Source of the DNA: Cystobasidium ongulense
Lineage: Eukaryota; Basidiomycota; Cystobasidiomycetes; Cystobasidiales; Cystobasidiaceae
Assembly: GCA_022835595.1 (NCBI GenBank)
Contig: BQUP01000005.1
Coordinates: 496,001-560,000 of the forward strand
DNA: 64,000 nucleotides
Reading direction: 5' to 3'
Position 1 is the stretch's first letter. The number at the start of each line of letters is the position of its first letter. Under the pieces are notes generated by a model, which saw only the letters and a program-made list of their open reading frames with translations, did not search any database and was not told the origin of the DNA. The position numbers and the translations under genes were made by a program. Below are positions 49,765 to 61,591 of this stretch, one piece after another.

Positions 49765-50464
49765 TTATGTACATGGCGCGGGTACACTCTTTAACGCATG
49801 TAAATCAGGAAAAACCTCCTCTGTAAACAACTTCGCCATGTAATCCGAAAGTAACAGCTGGTAACAGGAGGATTTCTCGGCTGCGATAACCATCGCACCA
49901 ATGTACGCTTCGTACATCGTCTCCATAATCTTCAAATTACGTTTCATAGCTTCTATATTTTCCGTTGCTTTGAGTTCCGAGTCTAGAGCATATGACCAGG
50001 CAAGCCGTGCATTGACAGCATTTGTAACCATGTGATTTTCGGCATCCTGTTGAGATCAAGGAGTTTGCTCAGATTATCCAGATGCGAGCAAGAACAAGTG
50101 GCAAACTCACGCAGCATTGCTTGTTGCTGGCTGTCGACTTGTGCAGCACTAAACTAGCAAAACTGCGACAGTATCGATCCCCGACAAAAGCATAGTACTT
50201 CCAAGGTTGTCGAGTACCATTGCTATGTCCATGTTCGATTAACCAACTGTCGTGGTTTCTTGGCAAGTCCTCGCAGCTCAGAGGCAGGTTTGGTAAGGCA
50301 GGCAATTTATCCAGTCGAATAGTCGTGGTAGGTTTCCTCCAGTCTTTGGGGAATGTTCTCTTTAGTGCGCATCGGTAGCCAAGGTTGATAGGATTGGTTA
50401 GACGTGCAGGAGTAGTCATCCCAGCCCCCATGCCAAGGTAGTTCTTCGAGACAATTGTGGCCAT
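49765..50464 (-). CDS. RNase III-fold protein, catalytic residues degenerate
   Basis: Roughly 210 residues, mainly two exons. The first reads MATIVSKNYLGMGAGMTTPA and later YAFVGDRYCRSFASLVLH; the second reads NHMVTNAVNARLAWSYALDS and METMYEAYIGAMVIAAEKSS. The order (FVGD..., then a V-x-N/A helix, then YEAYIGA) is that of an RNase III domain. Of the usual metal-binding acids, the Asp of GD and the Glu of YEAYIGA remain, but the acid before LEFLGD is replaced and the Asp three residues before the final Glu is Thr. It is therefore probably a non-catalytic member, such as those found in mitochondrial ribosomes and RNA-processing complexes. No dsRNA-binding domain follows. Exact family not assigned. 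Confidence 0.6.
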
Positions 50465-50684
50465 GTTATAGCTAGGTCGATAAGGTAGAGAGCAGGAAGG
50501 AAAACAGAAGCCGAGAGAAAGCTCGCTTGTTGATTGCGATAAGCACCATTATAGACTCCAAACAAAAGCCTGTCCTTTGTTTCATTTACTGAGGTTGGCA
50601 TGGAAGCCTTGACAGTGAAACCGAGCGGTCAAAGCACCTTTTGTTAAGCACCACAAGCAGCAACTTTGGCTTATTGAGCCAGTC

Positions 50685-52606
50685 ATGTCCCTTCCGCGGC
50701 GTGTGCCGTGGGCGAACCAAGAAGAGTACGAGGAGGTGTTCAGCCTGTTGTTCGGCAGCAATGGCGACTTGGAAGCTCAGCGTCGAGCTGTCAATCGGGT
50801 ATGTTTTTCGAAATGCTAGGTTCCAGCAGCACCAGAGGCCTACCGTTGTTGACTGCTTGTGATTGTCTCTAATGCATATCCTCCAGATCCACGTCTGGCA
50901 GTCTCGAGGATGCTGTCCATACGCTGCAGAAGCGACGGGCTCGATTTTGGCGGTCATTATGCGCGATGCATCAGCCGGCCCAGCCTCTACCTCCGTCTTT
51001 CCTGAGGTGCTCAGGCTGGCATATGCGATGTCCTTGACTCGGTGAGCAAGCAGGCACATGCGTGTTGACTTGCTTGTTGCGAGGCAGTTTGTGCAAGCAA
51101 ATCCCGTGCAAGCTCTGACAATTTTCGCGCCACTTCGGTCACGGTTGCAACAGCTTCGTAAATGGACTCGTAGACCCAGCACAACAAGGTCCTTTCGCTC
51201 GTTCGATAGCCTCGATAGCAGCGCAGATTGGCCTGCCTTTATGGTTTGTCGAGCTCCGCCATGCAGCCACTCATGAAGACCTACCCAGCTTGCAAGTCCT
51301 TCGAGATGCTGGAAGGAAGGTGAGTATATTGAGACACCCGCCGCTTTCCACTTCATGTTCATTATCTATATTTATGACAGGCAATGGACTGGCTCTATCA
51401 GCGTTACTGGCTTGCCCAGATGCAGTCTACCTTGAGCGAAAGCGCTGCCAACCGCACAGAAGAGATCTCAGAAGCGCAGAAAGCAGAAATTGCCCGCTTA
51501 TTCACCCTATACAAAAGGTTACAAAAGGAAGTCCTTCGTGATGCATCAGTGTCGAAGGACAAGGGACTTGGAAGGGTCATACAAGCCATTGAAAGATGGA
51601 CAATTGATGTAGGGACAAGCGCAGCGAGCTTGGGTAATTCGGCAGCTTACAAAGCTAGCAACGCTACGGACGCAAGCACAGCAGGGTGTCAAGCTCTAGC
51701 ACAGGTAATGACAGAGACTGGCTTCCTGGTCCCGACCTCGAAAAAGTTAGTCTACCACAAGTATAGAGGTATTTCGTCAGGCACGTGACTAATTTCGTTC
51801 TTTACAGGAAACGGCCGTCTAGCAGAGATAGTGAGCTGCCGCGTGAAGTGCACTCTATATGGACTCCTTTACTGGAACATCTCGACGACACTTTTGAGGA
51901 CTTCACCTCCACTCTCATCTGGCAGTGTCTAGATTTACTGGACAATGAAAAGTGTGAGTTCGCGTTTGACTTGCATTGCTCTTTCTGTCTAGTACCTCTT
52001 ATGCTTTCTGTTTTAGCGTCTATTCTCGAGGGCAATGCAATTAGCAGGGAAAAAAGCTATATCAATACTATCAAGTTATGGGCTATCGCTTTGCTCGCCA
52101 ACGAAGACGATGATTTGCAAGAAGAGGTTCTGCGATTCTGTCTTGTAAACAACAACACCAAGTACGTCAGAATACCCCGTAATATCTAAGTTGTGATTTC
52201 TAATACTTGTTCACGCGATAGTACGGAATACGTGCTGTCCAGTATCATTCAGGGCCGCGAGCATCTTGCCGAAACTGTGAAAGCCCTCCAACGAATACAG
52301 AGATCTCAACCAGCACTGGTATGATTATCATCCGGCCCGCGCTGGACATGCACGACTAACTTTTCATACCCACAGGTTGCACCTATCGAGGATACCGATA
52401 TCGAGGCCGCTCTGTCACGATTCGAGCAACGCCTCAGGCAGGTTGAAGCGTCTCGGTCAGACCAATTGACAACTGTGCCGACCGGACCTAAAGATGAGGA
52501 CTTATCCAATGGCTCGAAGTGGTCCCTTGTAGCAGAACGGTATTGGCAGCCCTGTCCATTTGGAATGCTCCCTGGAGGGATACAGCCAAGTCTTGAAGTG
52601 AAGTGA
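50685..52606 (+). CDS. LAS1: LAS1, pre-rRNA ITS2 endonuclease
   Basis: HEPN nuclease that works with Grc3 to cut ITS2 during 60S maturation. It starts MSLPRRVPWANQEEYEEVFS, followed by AVNRIHVWQSRGCCPYA, LRLAYAMSLTRFVNGLVDPA, QQGPFARSIASIAAQIGLPL and the HEPN active-site motif WFVELRHAATHEDLPSL (R-x4-H in RHAATH). The next exon starts AMDWLYQRYWLAQMQ. The C-terminal half, helical and less conserved (HSIWTPLLEHLDDTFEDF, SYINTIKLWAIALLANEDDD), ends in a Trp-rich tail (KWSLVAERYWQPCPFGMLPG), resembling the C-terminal segment that contacts Grc3. About eight exons. Divergent from the RNase III-like gene. Confidence 0.93.
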
Positions 52607-52634
52607 CGCAATCAATCATCACCCTGTTCTCGTT

Positions 52635-54894
52635 TCAACCTGCCCCGAGTCTCTTCGTGTGTTGCTGCCACCGCGCAATGCGTTGGGCGGCATGTTTTTT
52701 GACCAACGTGACAACCGCGCGAGCGCGAATGCGAAAAAAGCGCGACCGAAAGAAGAGCAGTGCGGCAAGCCAAATCGCCCATTTTGGCATGCCTCGAATG
52801 ACATTGTAGGGATTCAATAGGGAGATTAAGCTAACGATCTGTTGTGACTGCTCGGCTTCAGGCGCCCAATGAACACCTTTGCGTTTCCTTCTCTTTGGTG
52901 AGAATCCATCATCTTCATCTTCGTCTTGCTGCTCATTCTGGGATCTCCGCTGGACCCATCCCTTGGATACTGCTCCCCATCGAAGCAGGAATGACCAGAC
53001 AATGCGCCACGCTATGGAAAGGCGGTACTTCACTTTTCGATGAAAGGCCAGTATGCGAAGTGCGAAAAGGTACGATAGCGTTCTGACAAGATCTCTCTTG
53101 CGACGCCGCGTGTGAAAGGCGCGAGGATGCGGCAATTTGACTGTAGATGACGGAATGCCAGGCAGATAGCGTGTAGCAGGGTAACCATAGAACGGGTTGT
53201 TGGCATTGTATGGTGACTGAGGTGAGGACTGAAGTCAGTGCAGATCTGAAAGGACAGTACTCTTTGGCTTACAAGAGTGCCAGAGCTCTGACCGTGGCTA
53301 ACAGGCACGTGGGTCATATCATTCTCCACCAACTGAGTTCTCAAGCGAGCCAAAGACGATGCCCTACTCAAATCGCTTGTAGCCGTCGGGCTGTTTCGGG
53401 CGCTAGTCGTCCTGCTCTGAATGGCAGAAGAAGGTATCACAGCATTTCTAGTCTTGCTACTATCTGATTCGAAAGAGTCCTGATCCCAGGTATCCTCTTG
53501 TTCACCGTTGCTTGTTATGTCACTATCTTCATTTTCGTAATACGTCTCTTCAAGAGATTCCTGAGCTTTGAAATCAAGGGGTTGACGGATGCCGCTGGCA
53601 GGTACACTGGAGCTTGTTCGATTAGGAGACATCATCGGACTGGCAAGTTGCAGGCCATTAGCGTTCAGGCTTGGCACGGTCGAACTTGCTGGTGCTGCTG
53701 TCGCAGTCATATCCAGCCAAGAAGGGTGCTTCTGTTTGTATCCTTGCAGGTTTGTGTAAGAGACCATCGGTGAGTGTGCACTCAGACTGCGAGGTGTACC
53801 AGCGGCTGAGTAAAAGGTTTCGCGCATGCTTTCGAGTGAAGATATTCGCGAAAGTGGTCGGGAGGTGGCGGGCGACGGAGCACCTGAGTGTGATGGGGTT
53901 GACGAACGATACCGTAGAAAATACGAAGGCCGCCCATACTTTGTTAGAACATAATTGCTTGATAGGCGGTATTTGTAGCTGACCTCGCCTCCATGCTCTA
54001 TGGTGACGTTACTAATTAGTTCTACGTCGGCAGCAAAAGGTAAAGAGCTGGTATGATACCTATCAAGAGATGTTCCTTGTCGAAGTATGTGAGCATGTCT
54101 TCTTTCGAGTTGAAAAGAATACGTTCCAAGGCCGCCTTTGGCAAGACGCGTTTGCTGATTTGCCACATTCCTGCATATGCCCAGCCATAGTTGAGGATGT
54201 AGATGGCACCAATCATCCCTATAAGATAGAGACTCTAGTAAGATGAGAATTCACAAATGCTGAAACAGGGCTTACCTGGAAAGTGTTTCTTGAGCAGGTC
54301 TACGACAAAGGGCAGCATTTCAACCTCGAAATTCGAGAAGTTGGCACCTTCGAGATTGAGAATGATGACTATCTGAACATGCGCGTTACTTTCATCTCGC
54401 TTGCTTGCATCTGCCAAAAAGCGCCGTGCTACTTCCAGGGTATATGCTACGAATTCCTTGAGAGCCTCGAGGGTATTGTCCTCGGGCCGGACGACATGTG
54501 CCAAGTTGAGGACAGCAGCATATCTTCCAAACTTGTCGTGCAGAGTGGGATGAAAGTAGAAGAGCGGGTTGCCCGAGTACAGCGGATCCAGCGACGAGGG
54601 CGACACGAGGTCGATGGAGGTACTCAGGCGCCATTGCAGTGTTTCGTCCAGCAAGGCAGCCGCGATTGCCGGTTCAAAGTGTGCCTTTCGCAGGAAGCGA
54701 AAAAGGGTGACTGGGTCATCGATGAACGCTCTCGCTCTATCGAGGCCTGCTTGACCCAGCTGCAGCTTCTCGACCACGCGTGGAACCAGCGAGGCCGCGA
54801 CTTCGCTCTGCAGGGCGAGTGTCGAACCGAGGTATTCGTGGTACAATCCATTGATGGTCGTCCATCTTTCCCGCAGTGATTCCAAGTTGACCAT
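52635..54894 (-). CDS. CRAL-TRIO (Sec14-like) lipid-binding protein with membrane-associated C-terminus
   Basis: The protein begins MVNLESLRERWTTINGLYHE. A CRAL-TRIO N-terminal helical part (TLFRFLRKAHFEPAIAAALL) is followed by the lipid-binding core (YFHPTLHDKFGRYAAVLNL, IVIILNLEGANFSNFEVEML, MIGAIYILNYGWAYAGMWQI, LPKAALERILFNSKEDMLTY, DKEHLLIEHGGE). The last motif corresponds to the usual LP-EYGG end of the fold and fixes the third exon acceptor. A Ser-rich disordered linker of about 290 residues follows. The C-terminal region is basic with hydrophobic helices (IVWSFLLRWGAVSKGW, PKWAIWLAALLFF), likely membrane-attached. Typical short Sec14 proteins lack this tail. Lipid ligand unknown. Four exons by eye; the large third exon ends at a donor near 53271. 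Confidence 0.78.
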
Positions 54895-55074
54895 GGACAG
54901 GTGTAGGTGTGGTTACTATGAACACATTCGTCGCTGCTGTTGTCGTTGCTGCTTGAAGAGAGACAGCCGTCGGTGCTGTCCATGATATCCTCGATCACGT
55001 TCTGTTTAATGCGAGGATTTCTTGACTTGCAATCTTCAGCCTTACCCATACTGAAGCTCAAGAAGCCTCACATC

Positions 55075-58000
55075 ATGCTTCCCTTCTCCAAGATTGCTTG
55101 CATACAGTGCAGGCAGTTCGCAATTCGCAGCTTTGCCAGCGCGGTCGCGGCATCGACTCCATCGACTTCCTCAAATCCTGCGCCGGCGCCACTAGCTATA
55201 CCGCTTGAAGTGAAGCATACTCCTTCCAGTGAAGCCTTGAAGGCGGAAGCGAACACAGTCCAAGACGCTGGACCCCCAGCCGACAATATTGCAGCTTCGT
55301 CCGCCAACGAAGCTCCCCGATCGTCGAAGCCATTGTCAACCTTGGCTCAGCTACTTGAAGAGCAAAGGCTGCAATCTATAAATCCACCCGTCAACCGCAT
55401 CAATAAAATAGTCAGGAAGACACCCGTATATCCTCACGAACCCGTGCCGAAGATCAAAGTATTCGTAACCTATCGGGAGATAAGATTTCGCAGACCCTAC
55501 TCTAGAACATGGATCACTAGAGAATTCCCATCGGCTTCAGCCCTGTCAAGGCCAAGGAAGTCTCCGCGTTCTACTGATCCCATTATCATAAGACCTCTAG
55601 ACGAGACTACTGCTGCAGAGATTGCTGCTCTGCGGAAAAGCACGCGTGCAATAGAAAAATTTGCTACATCTCCGTCCGAGTCTCATGGGCGCAAAAAGGG
55701 TAGGCCTTTACGACGACCTTCACGAAAGGACACCTTGTCCGAATCTGTCGCGAGCGTGAATGCCTCCGGTTTTGAGAAGCGAGACTGTACGTTCAAAACG
55801 TGTACTTGTTGTTAAGTCGCCACACTAATACCAAAGTGTGTGACAGCTCTCACAGTTTCGTCCGAGTCCGGTTTCGAGCTTGCTGCGAACGCTTCGGAAG
55901 AACGGATGGATGCCGCTGTAGCAGCTCTAGAACGATTATCAGCAAAGGAGGATCCACCAAGGGATGATTTGAAGGAGCTGTTCGCTCGCTATCTGGATTC
56001 TAGCCTCAATGTGGCAGCCAAGCGACAAATCGTCAGAGAAATGAGAGCTCAATTTCAAAGCCAGTCTGCAGAGCACGGCGATGAAGCGCTTCAAGCTCTC
56101 GAAGATTGCTTAGAGCAGGACACCAGCCCGCAGGCCGCGGAGACCGACGCACTAGAAGGCACACTGGTCGCTCCAGAAGTGCAGATCGATACAGTCACTC
56201 CATTAAAAGACGCAGAAGTCGCAACACTGGCACATGGACTTCAAAGAGTTCTTTTCAATCCTGGGATACATTGGCTACAGCATCCTAGAACCGGTTTCTA
56301 CAATTATACGAAGGCAGTCCAAGCTGTAGCAGACAGGGAAGAGTTTGACTTTCAGCGATTACCGAAGTTCGTTCGGCCTAGTCAGGATGCAGATCTCCGC
56401 GAATTGCTCAAGCAGAGTGGTCGAAGGTTTGCAGGAAGTACATCAAGGTAAGTCCCTGTTCGCAGATGATGAACAATGTATATGTGGCAATTGTCTGACA
56501 TTTCTATCGCAGTTTGACGAGTGCAATGTCACAAATATACTTCGCACTCAACAGCAAGAAGAAGCTCAATACGCAGACCACTAACTTTGTGGATTCCGTG
56601 AGTAGACGGCGATTCGGGTGCGGTTCATTGTGAGGCCGTGCTGACTGTGATACCAACAGCCACGTATATTCTCAGCAGGAGCGCGGAATCCTGCATCCAT
56701 AGTTCTACGATTGACAAACGAAGGCACGTATCTTGTGGACGCTGATAAGAGCGTAGACGACAAAGAAAGCAATCCAGGCGCGAGCGTCCTCTCCGAATTA
56801 GGACATGTATTGGAACGACAACTCACTTTAGAGCCGGATCAGTTTTCTCGCTTTCTCAAATCGTCACCTGATCCATTCGAGCCTCATGAGATGCGAGAAA
56901 AGCGAGAAGCATATCATTACTCTGCTAGCAAGAACTTGGTTATGAGATCACAATTAGATTGTCACGATAACAGACTACCCAGGAAGACATTCGATATCAA
57001 GACCCGAGCCACTGTCGCTATCAGGATGGACACTTTGAACTATCGAATGAATAGAGGATACCTGATCTCGAAAGCTGAAGGTGCACTCGAGAGTTTTGAG
57101 AGGGAGAAATATGATCTCATCAGATCTGCCTTCCTCAAGTATTCGATGCAGGTCAGGATTGGTAATATGGATGGTATATTCCTAGCATATCACTCGTATG
57201 TTCATCTAGTCCCGCAAGAGTTCGCAAAGTCAACAGCTAATTCTTACTCTTCTGCTTTTCTCAGCACTGGTCAAATCTTCGGCTTCGAGTATCTAAGCCT
57301 GGAAGAACTGGACAAGGCTATAAGTGGAAGTCACGAAGAATCGACACAAGCCTTCCATCTTTGTGTTGGACTACTTGAGACGATATTTGAACGTGTCACT
57401 GCTGATCAGCCTGCAACTGTAAGCCAATGTTGCGTATGTCCATACTGCCGGAACAATGAACTAATGTCATGATGTCCTACCTGTTTAATAGACATTACGC
57501 CTGCATTTGCAGGGCGATCATGGTCGTCTACAGGTGTTTGCCGAACCTCGACCTGATCTCAGTCTTTCTACAACGGAACAGGCGGAAAATGGCGAATTCA
57601 AAGACAAGAATGATACTGCCGAAGTATCTTCGAAAGATGTACGATTGTACACGTTCAATGTGTCAAGCTATCTCAATGGTCACGAGGTGAAGCAAGGCTC
57701 GCCTGTAGATTTCGCGTCTGTTCCTATCGAGCACATTCCAAATTATGCACCTCCTTCGAGTCAAGCATCTTCTCAAGACGTGGAGGCGAACGGAGTAGCT
57801 CCTAAATCAGCATTCGGCAACTTCTTAGAGCAAAGAGAGAAAGCCGAAGTTGCTTCACTAGATGCTGAAGATACCAAGCTTTCACAAATTATTTGGTCTA
57901 TCAAGTACACGATCACAGAATCTAGAGATCAGAAACAGGTCGGCAAAGCTTTGAAAGAGCTTAGACAACTCCAGAGGATATTTGGCAAGTATGTTTTGCT

Positions 58001-58446
58001 GCCTGAAGGATTACCTGATCAAATGGTCAATAGCATCGTTGGACAAAGATCAACTCCACCAAAGAAAGCAAATGCGATAGAGAGCTCTCAGACACAACAG
58101 GGTCCTGGAGGGGCGGAGCAGGCAGGCCAGGAGAAGCAGAGCGAGGACGGCGAAGCTGTGACTGGAGCTCATGGCGATTGGGTGCAGAAAGAAAGCTCAC
58201 GTAAAGCAGGAACTTTGGTTGAGAAATGGGCTGCTTTCCGACCACGCTCTGGTGTCCGGTATACGTGAGTCGCCTTCATGAATTAATTCGTCAACCATTG
58301 CTCCTTACTAATACTCAGGAGCATCTGTTTGCAGAACCACACCTACTGGTCTGATTGCGAGTGTGCGAAGACTGGCTGCAGAAGGCAGAAAGCGCCTTGC
58401 AGCCGCAGCCAAGGCGAAGAACGGGAAAAGACCGCATTCATTCTAG
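55075..58446 (+). CDS. PET127: PET127-like mitochondrial RNA-processing protein
   Basis: Large mitochondrial protein. The N-terminus MLPFSKIACIQCRQFAIRSF is a typical presequence. After a disordered Ala/Ser/Pro-rich region the Pet127 domain begins LAHGLQRVLFNPGIHWLQHP, EEFDFQRLPKFVRPSQD, GRRFAGSTSSLTSAMSQIYF, then PASIVLRLTNEGTYLVDADK, EAYHYSASKNLVMRSQLDCH, KTFDIKTRATVAIRMDTLNY, SFEREKYDLIRSAFLKYSMQ and QIFGFEYLSLEELDKAI. A PD-(D/E)XK-like nuclease fold has been proposed for such proteins; the Q-L-D and D-I-K-T-R motifs here fit. Yeast Pet127 acts in 5' processing and stability of mitochondrial mRNAs. The last exon ends TTPTGLIASVRRLAAEGRK with a basic tail. About seven exons. Confidence 0.9.
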
Positions 58447-58620
58447 GTGCACCAATTGGCATTTTTGCAGTTCACCGCTACCGCAGTTACCTGCTTGTTA
58501 TTATACATTTCACTTATTGTACATTTTGTAGATATCTTTGCATTACGGTACAAATAACATTGTCGACTAGAAAACCGGTTGTTCTTCTCGTGTCTCTATG
58601 TATTGCCATACACCGTTGCT

Positions 58621-59121
58621 TCAAAGCTTTCCCTGTGTCAAGTCGTTGCGGAGCTTGTCCCCCAGCACTAGTACACAAGGCCCGCCGTAGACTGTCCTTT
58701 CCCGGAGCCATTCGTTGCACTTGATCAGTTCTATCACTTCCCTGTCTTCAGCGCCCGGCTGTGGGGAGCCGTCAGCATGTGCAGATACTTGAGTGGTGTT
58801 TACTGTCAGACTAACCTGTAACCACAGCCCAGCTAGCTCGCCGTCCTTCAAAGCCTGTTCTAATATAGTCTTTGAGACTTTTGGCGGCGTCACTATACTG
58901 AGGGATGTGTTCCTCTTGTCTTGCAGTTTCTCGACGTCAGGTATGCATTTCAGACCCAATATCTCGTCAGAGGTAGGAGTTACGGGAGTGACTAGTATGT
59001 CTCGCGACTTGTACCAGTCCAGAAGGATGTAGCCAAACTTCGAGGTGTTGTTCGATGCACCTGCCACTGCGTACCTCGAGGCTGTAAAGAAACGGTGCTG
59101 TATCGAGGAGAGATCGGCCAT
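58621..59121 (-). CDS. CoA-binding / Rossmann-fold protein (YccU-like)
   Basis: Short protein of 147 residues (166 if an intron is kept). It starts MADLSSIQHRFFTASRYAVA and shows the CoA-binding Rossmann pattern: RYAVAGASNNTSKFGYILLD, YKSRDILVTPVTPTSDEILG, SLSIVTPPKVSKTILEQALK, GELAGLWLQPGAED, then GGPCVLVLGDKLRN. Bacterial and fungal relatives are small cytosolic proteins of unknown function. A 57-nt GTTAGT...CACAG segment between LWLQ and PGAED is taken as an intron because it restores the family motif LQPGAE. Upstream in-frame ATGs (59349, 59424) would add a presequence-like region (ARWLSSRPINPASNLPGG), so a mitochondrial form is possible. Confidence 0.83.
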   Translation of the reverse strand: MADLSSIQHRFFTASRYAVAGASNNTSKFGYILLDWYKSRDILVTPVTPTSDEILGLKCIPDVEKLQDKRNTSLSIVTPPKVSKTILEQALKDGELAGLWLQVSLTVNTTQVSAHADGSPQPGAEDREVIELIKCNEWLRERTVYGGPCVLVLGDKLRNDLTQGKL

Positions 59122-59337
59122 TTTGGGAGCGAGACGGCGCAGTGTCGGAAGCAGCGTGGCGCGAGTTGGGATGGTGCGCAGGAGTTCCTCACTTGATGCA
59201 AGCAAGTTGTTCGGATGAGCAGAAGAAAGATGGTCAACTGGCTTCAAGTCCCGGCCAGTGACGCCACCAGGAAGATTGCTGGCTGGATTGATTGGCCGCG
59301 AAGACAGCCAGCGAGCTTCTGAGGCGTACTGAGCACC

Positions 59338-59757
59338 ATGCGACTGCATGCGACGCTCCTCGAAGCTCTTCAAACCACTGCGTCGCCTCGTTGCGGCTGC
59401 GCAGCGGCTGCATTGCTCGATCACGCTGTCCTTTCAGGCAAAAATGCCGGCCATCAAGAGGAATACGTGGTTTGCATCCAACTCGACTGCACTTCCTCGT
59501 CCGTATCCTTGGAAGGTGTACACTGCTTCGTCCACGCCCGCAGTCTGCATCTGCGCGCGCACACTCTTTCCTCCCAGGCCAAAGTCAGCCATCTGTGCCT
59601 CTCGCCGCCAAACCTTGGCTCAAACAGACAGCAGCACAGCAACTGCATCGACATCCAGTACAACGCTCAGGTATCCGATACTGTACTTGGCGAAGCTGCC
59701 CTAGGACTGGTTCCTACTGCTCTGGATGCAGTCATCGTACTCGCCAAACCGCATTAG
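59338..59757 (+). CDS. Unrecognised short ORF between the CoA-binding and nucleotide-sugar-transporter genes
   Basis: A 139-codon frame starting MRLHATLLEALQTTASPRCG and ending VLGEAALGLVPTALDAVIVL, AKPH. The C-terminal part looks protein-like, but other frames in the same stretch are also open, so the frame choice is uncertain and an intron may be present. The stop lies 76 bp before the next start codon, and the start is divergent from the CoA-binding gene. No family recognised. Confidence 0.35.
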   Translation: MRLHATLLEALQTTASPRCGCAAAALLDHAVLSGKNAGHQEEYVVCIQLDCTSSSVSLEGVHCFVHARSLHLRAHTLSSQAKVSHLCLSPPNLGSNRQQHSNCIDIQYNAQVSDTVLGEAALGLVPTALDAVIVLAKPH

Positions 59758-59833
59758 TTGTCATTAGTAACCAAACATGTGAGCGAGCGCTTGGACAGTT
59801 TGAACCGACAGGTGGGTTACGAAAGCTGACAAT

Positions 59834-61591
59834 ATGGACCACACCCCTGTCAGGCTGTCCATAAAGACAGCATCACTCGCACTGTTATGTGTATGGATGA
59901 CTCTGCTCACGGGTGAGGTGTCCTGTCATTTGCAGTCAATGTTTTACCCGTGGCTGATGCTCTAGGCTGCGCATTTCCTTCGGTTCAACTCCGCTGCATC
60001 AACCCACCCGCTATCCACGTCTACTTCTGTCAATATCGCTCATCACCCATGTAACAGTCATCATGCATGTTTCGCGCACAGAACGTCCCGCCGGAACTCC
60101 GCCCTACAAGCCAGCAAGCGCAGTTATCCTCGCCGAATTCGGAAAACTACTCATCTCTGTCCTACTCGCATATCGCGAATGCAAAAAAGCTATCAGGCAA
60201 GAACGAGAGCTCGTTTCGTTACACTCGCCAAGTGGACAGGACGTGCTGTTCGACACCCTGGATGGAGATCTTGAACCCCGACCACAGCGTACATCATTAA
60301 GCCGCCGCGAAAGCGCAACAGCACTACGCCGCCAGAACGGTCTAGAGGAGGAGAAGGAAGCTCTACTGCCGCCTATAGAGTCTGTCGGATCGTCAGTTCC
60401 AATGTCCAAGCGAAGGAGTTCACAGTCTTCTTGCGCATCGTACAAACAGAACAGTCTGGACAGCCACGCCCACCACAGAGAAAGTTCTGCAAGTTCGACT
60501 TCGGACGACGATGATTCACTACCGGAATATCCGGGTTCACCTTCGGATAGATTAAGGTCTGATTTTCAGATCGAACACATCGCCCCGAGAGACGTAGCGC
60601 GACGAATGAAGGAAGATACGTTCGGGCCAGACTGGATGAAGCTTTCTGTCCCTGCTTTCTTGTTCACCGGGCAGAGTAATTTGAGCTACTTTGCTAGCAC
60701 AAACCTGTCGGTGCCTGTGTTTCAGATAACATACCAACTGAAGGTAAGCCTAAACCGGTCGCTCATGCTCTAAATGTTTGCTGACGGGATCTTTCACAAT
60801 TCACTCATGTTATATAGATTCCTGCTACAGCGTTGTGTTCTGTTCTTATGCTTAACAGAGCCTTATCACGTATGCAGTGGTTCGCCATTGTCCTCCTCTC
60901 CGTGGGCGTGGGCATCGTCCAGCTCGCTTCAAGTACAGCAGACAAAGCCTATCACGCGCACAGTACTTCAGGCGTCGACACCTCGGATTTCGGCATGAAC
61001 AACTCCACTGTAGATGGCCTACTGGATCACCCTTTAAGAAGCGTCACCGCTCGAGCGGCAGTAGACCATGTCGTGGAGCATGTGGAGATGAACCAGATGC
61101 TTGGCCTGCTAGCTGTCGTGCTCGCCTGTCTCTCGTCTGGCTTTTCAGGTGTATTTTTCGAAAGACAACTGAAAAGATCACCTCCTCCCCCATCAAGTCC
61201 TGCAACTCTAAATAGTACCGAAACGCCTGCCCGCAAAACAGGCTTATGGATTCGAAACATTCAATTATCAATGTTCAGCTTGTTAGTAGGATCAACAATC
61301 TATGCCATCTCCTCGCCTTCCGATATTCCAGATTTCTTGATAGGATTCACGCCTATCGTCTGGTTCGTGGTCTTCATACAAATCGTTGGAGGTCTCTTGG
61401 CGGCAATCGTCATCCAATACGCAGATAATATAGCAAAAACCTTCAGTGCTTCTTGCTCTATTATTCTCTCCTTTGCGGTATCCATCGCTTTCTTCGATTT
61501 CCAGCTATCTCCGGGTGTGGTAGTGGGTGCAAGTGCCGTTCTATTCGCAACCTGGTTGTTCAGTAAGTCTGCAGCTTTCGGCCCGTCTTAA
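59834..61591 (+). CDS. Nucleotide-sugar transporter (SLC35A / UDP-galactose transporter-like) with large cytosolic insert
   Basis: Golgi antiporter of 512 residues, three exons (59834-59912, 60058-60743, 60818-61591; 1539 nt). Exon 1 supplies the first helix (KTASLALLCVWMTLLTVIMH) joined to VSRTERPAGTPPYKPASAVI, LAEFGKLLISVLLAY. Later helices include NLSYFASTNLSVPVFQITYQ, LKIPATALCSVLMLNRALSR, MQWFAIVLLSVGVGIVQL, ACLSSGFSGVFFERQLKRS, IVWFVVFIQIVGGLLAAIVI and QYADNIAKTFSASCSIILSF. The YADNI-K-F and FERQLK motifs are diagnostic of the UDP-Gal/UDP-GlcNAc/CMP-Sia transporter family. Between helices 2 and 3 is an unusual Ser/Arg-rich insert of over 100 residues. Substrate not fixed. Confidence 0.9.
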
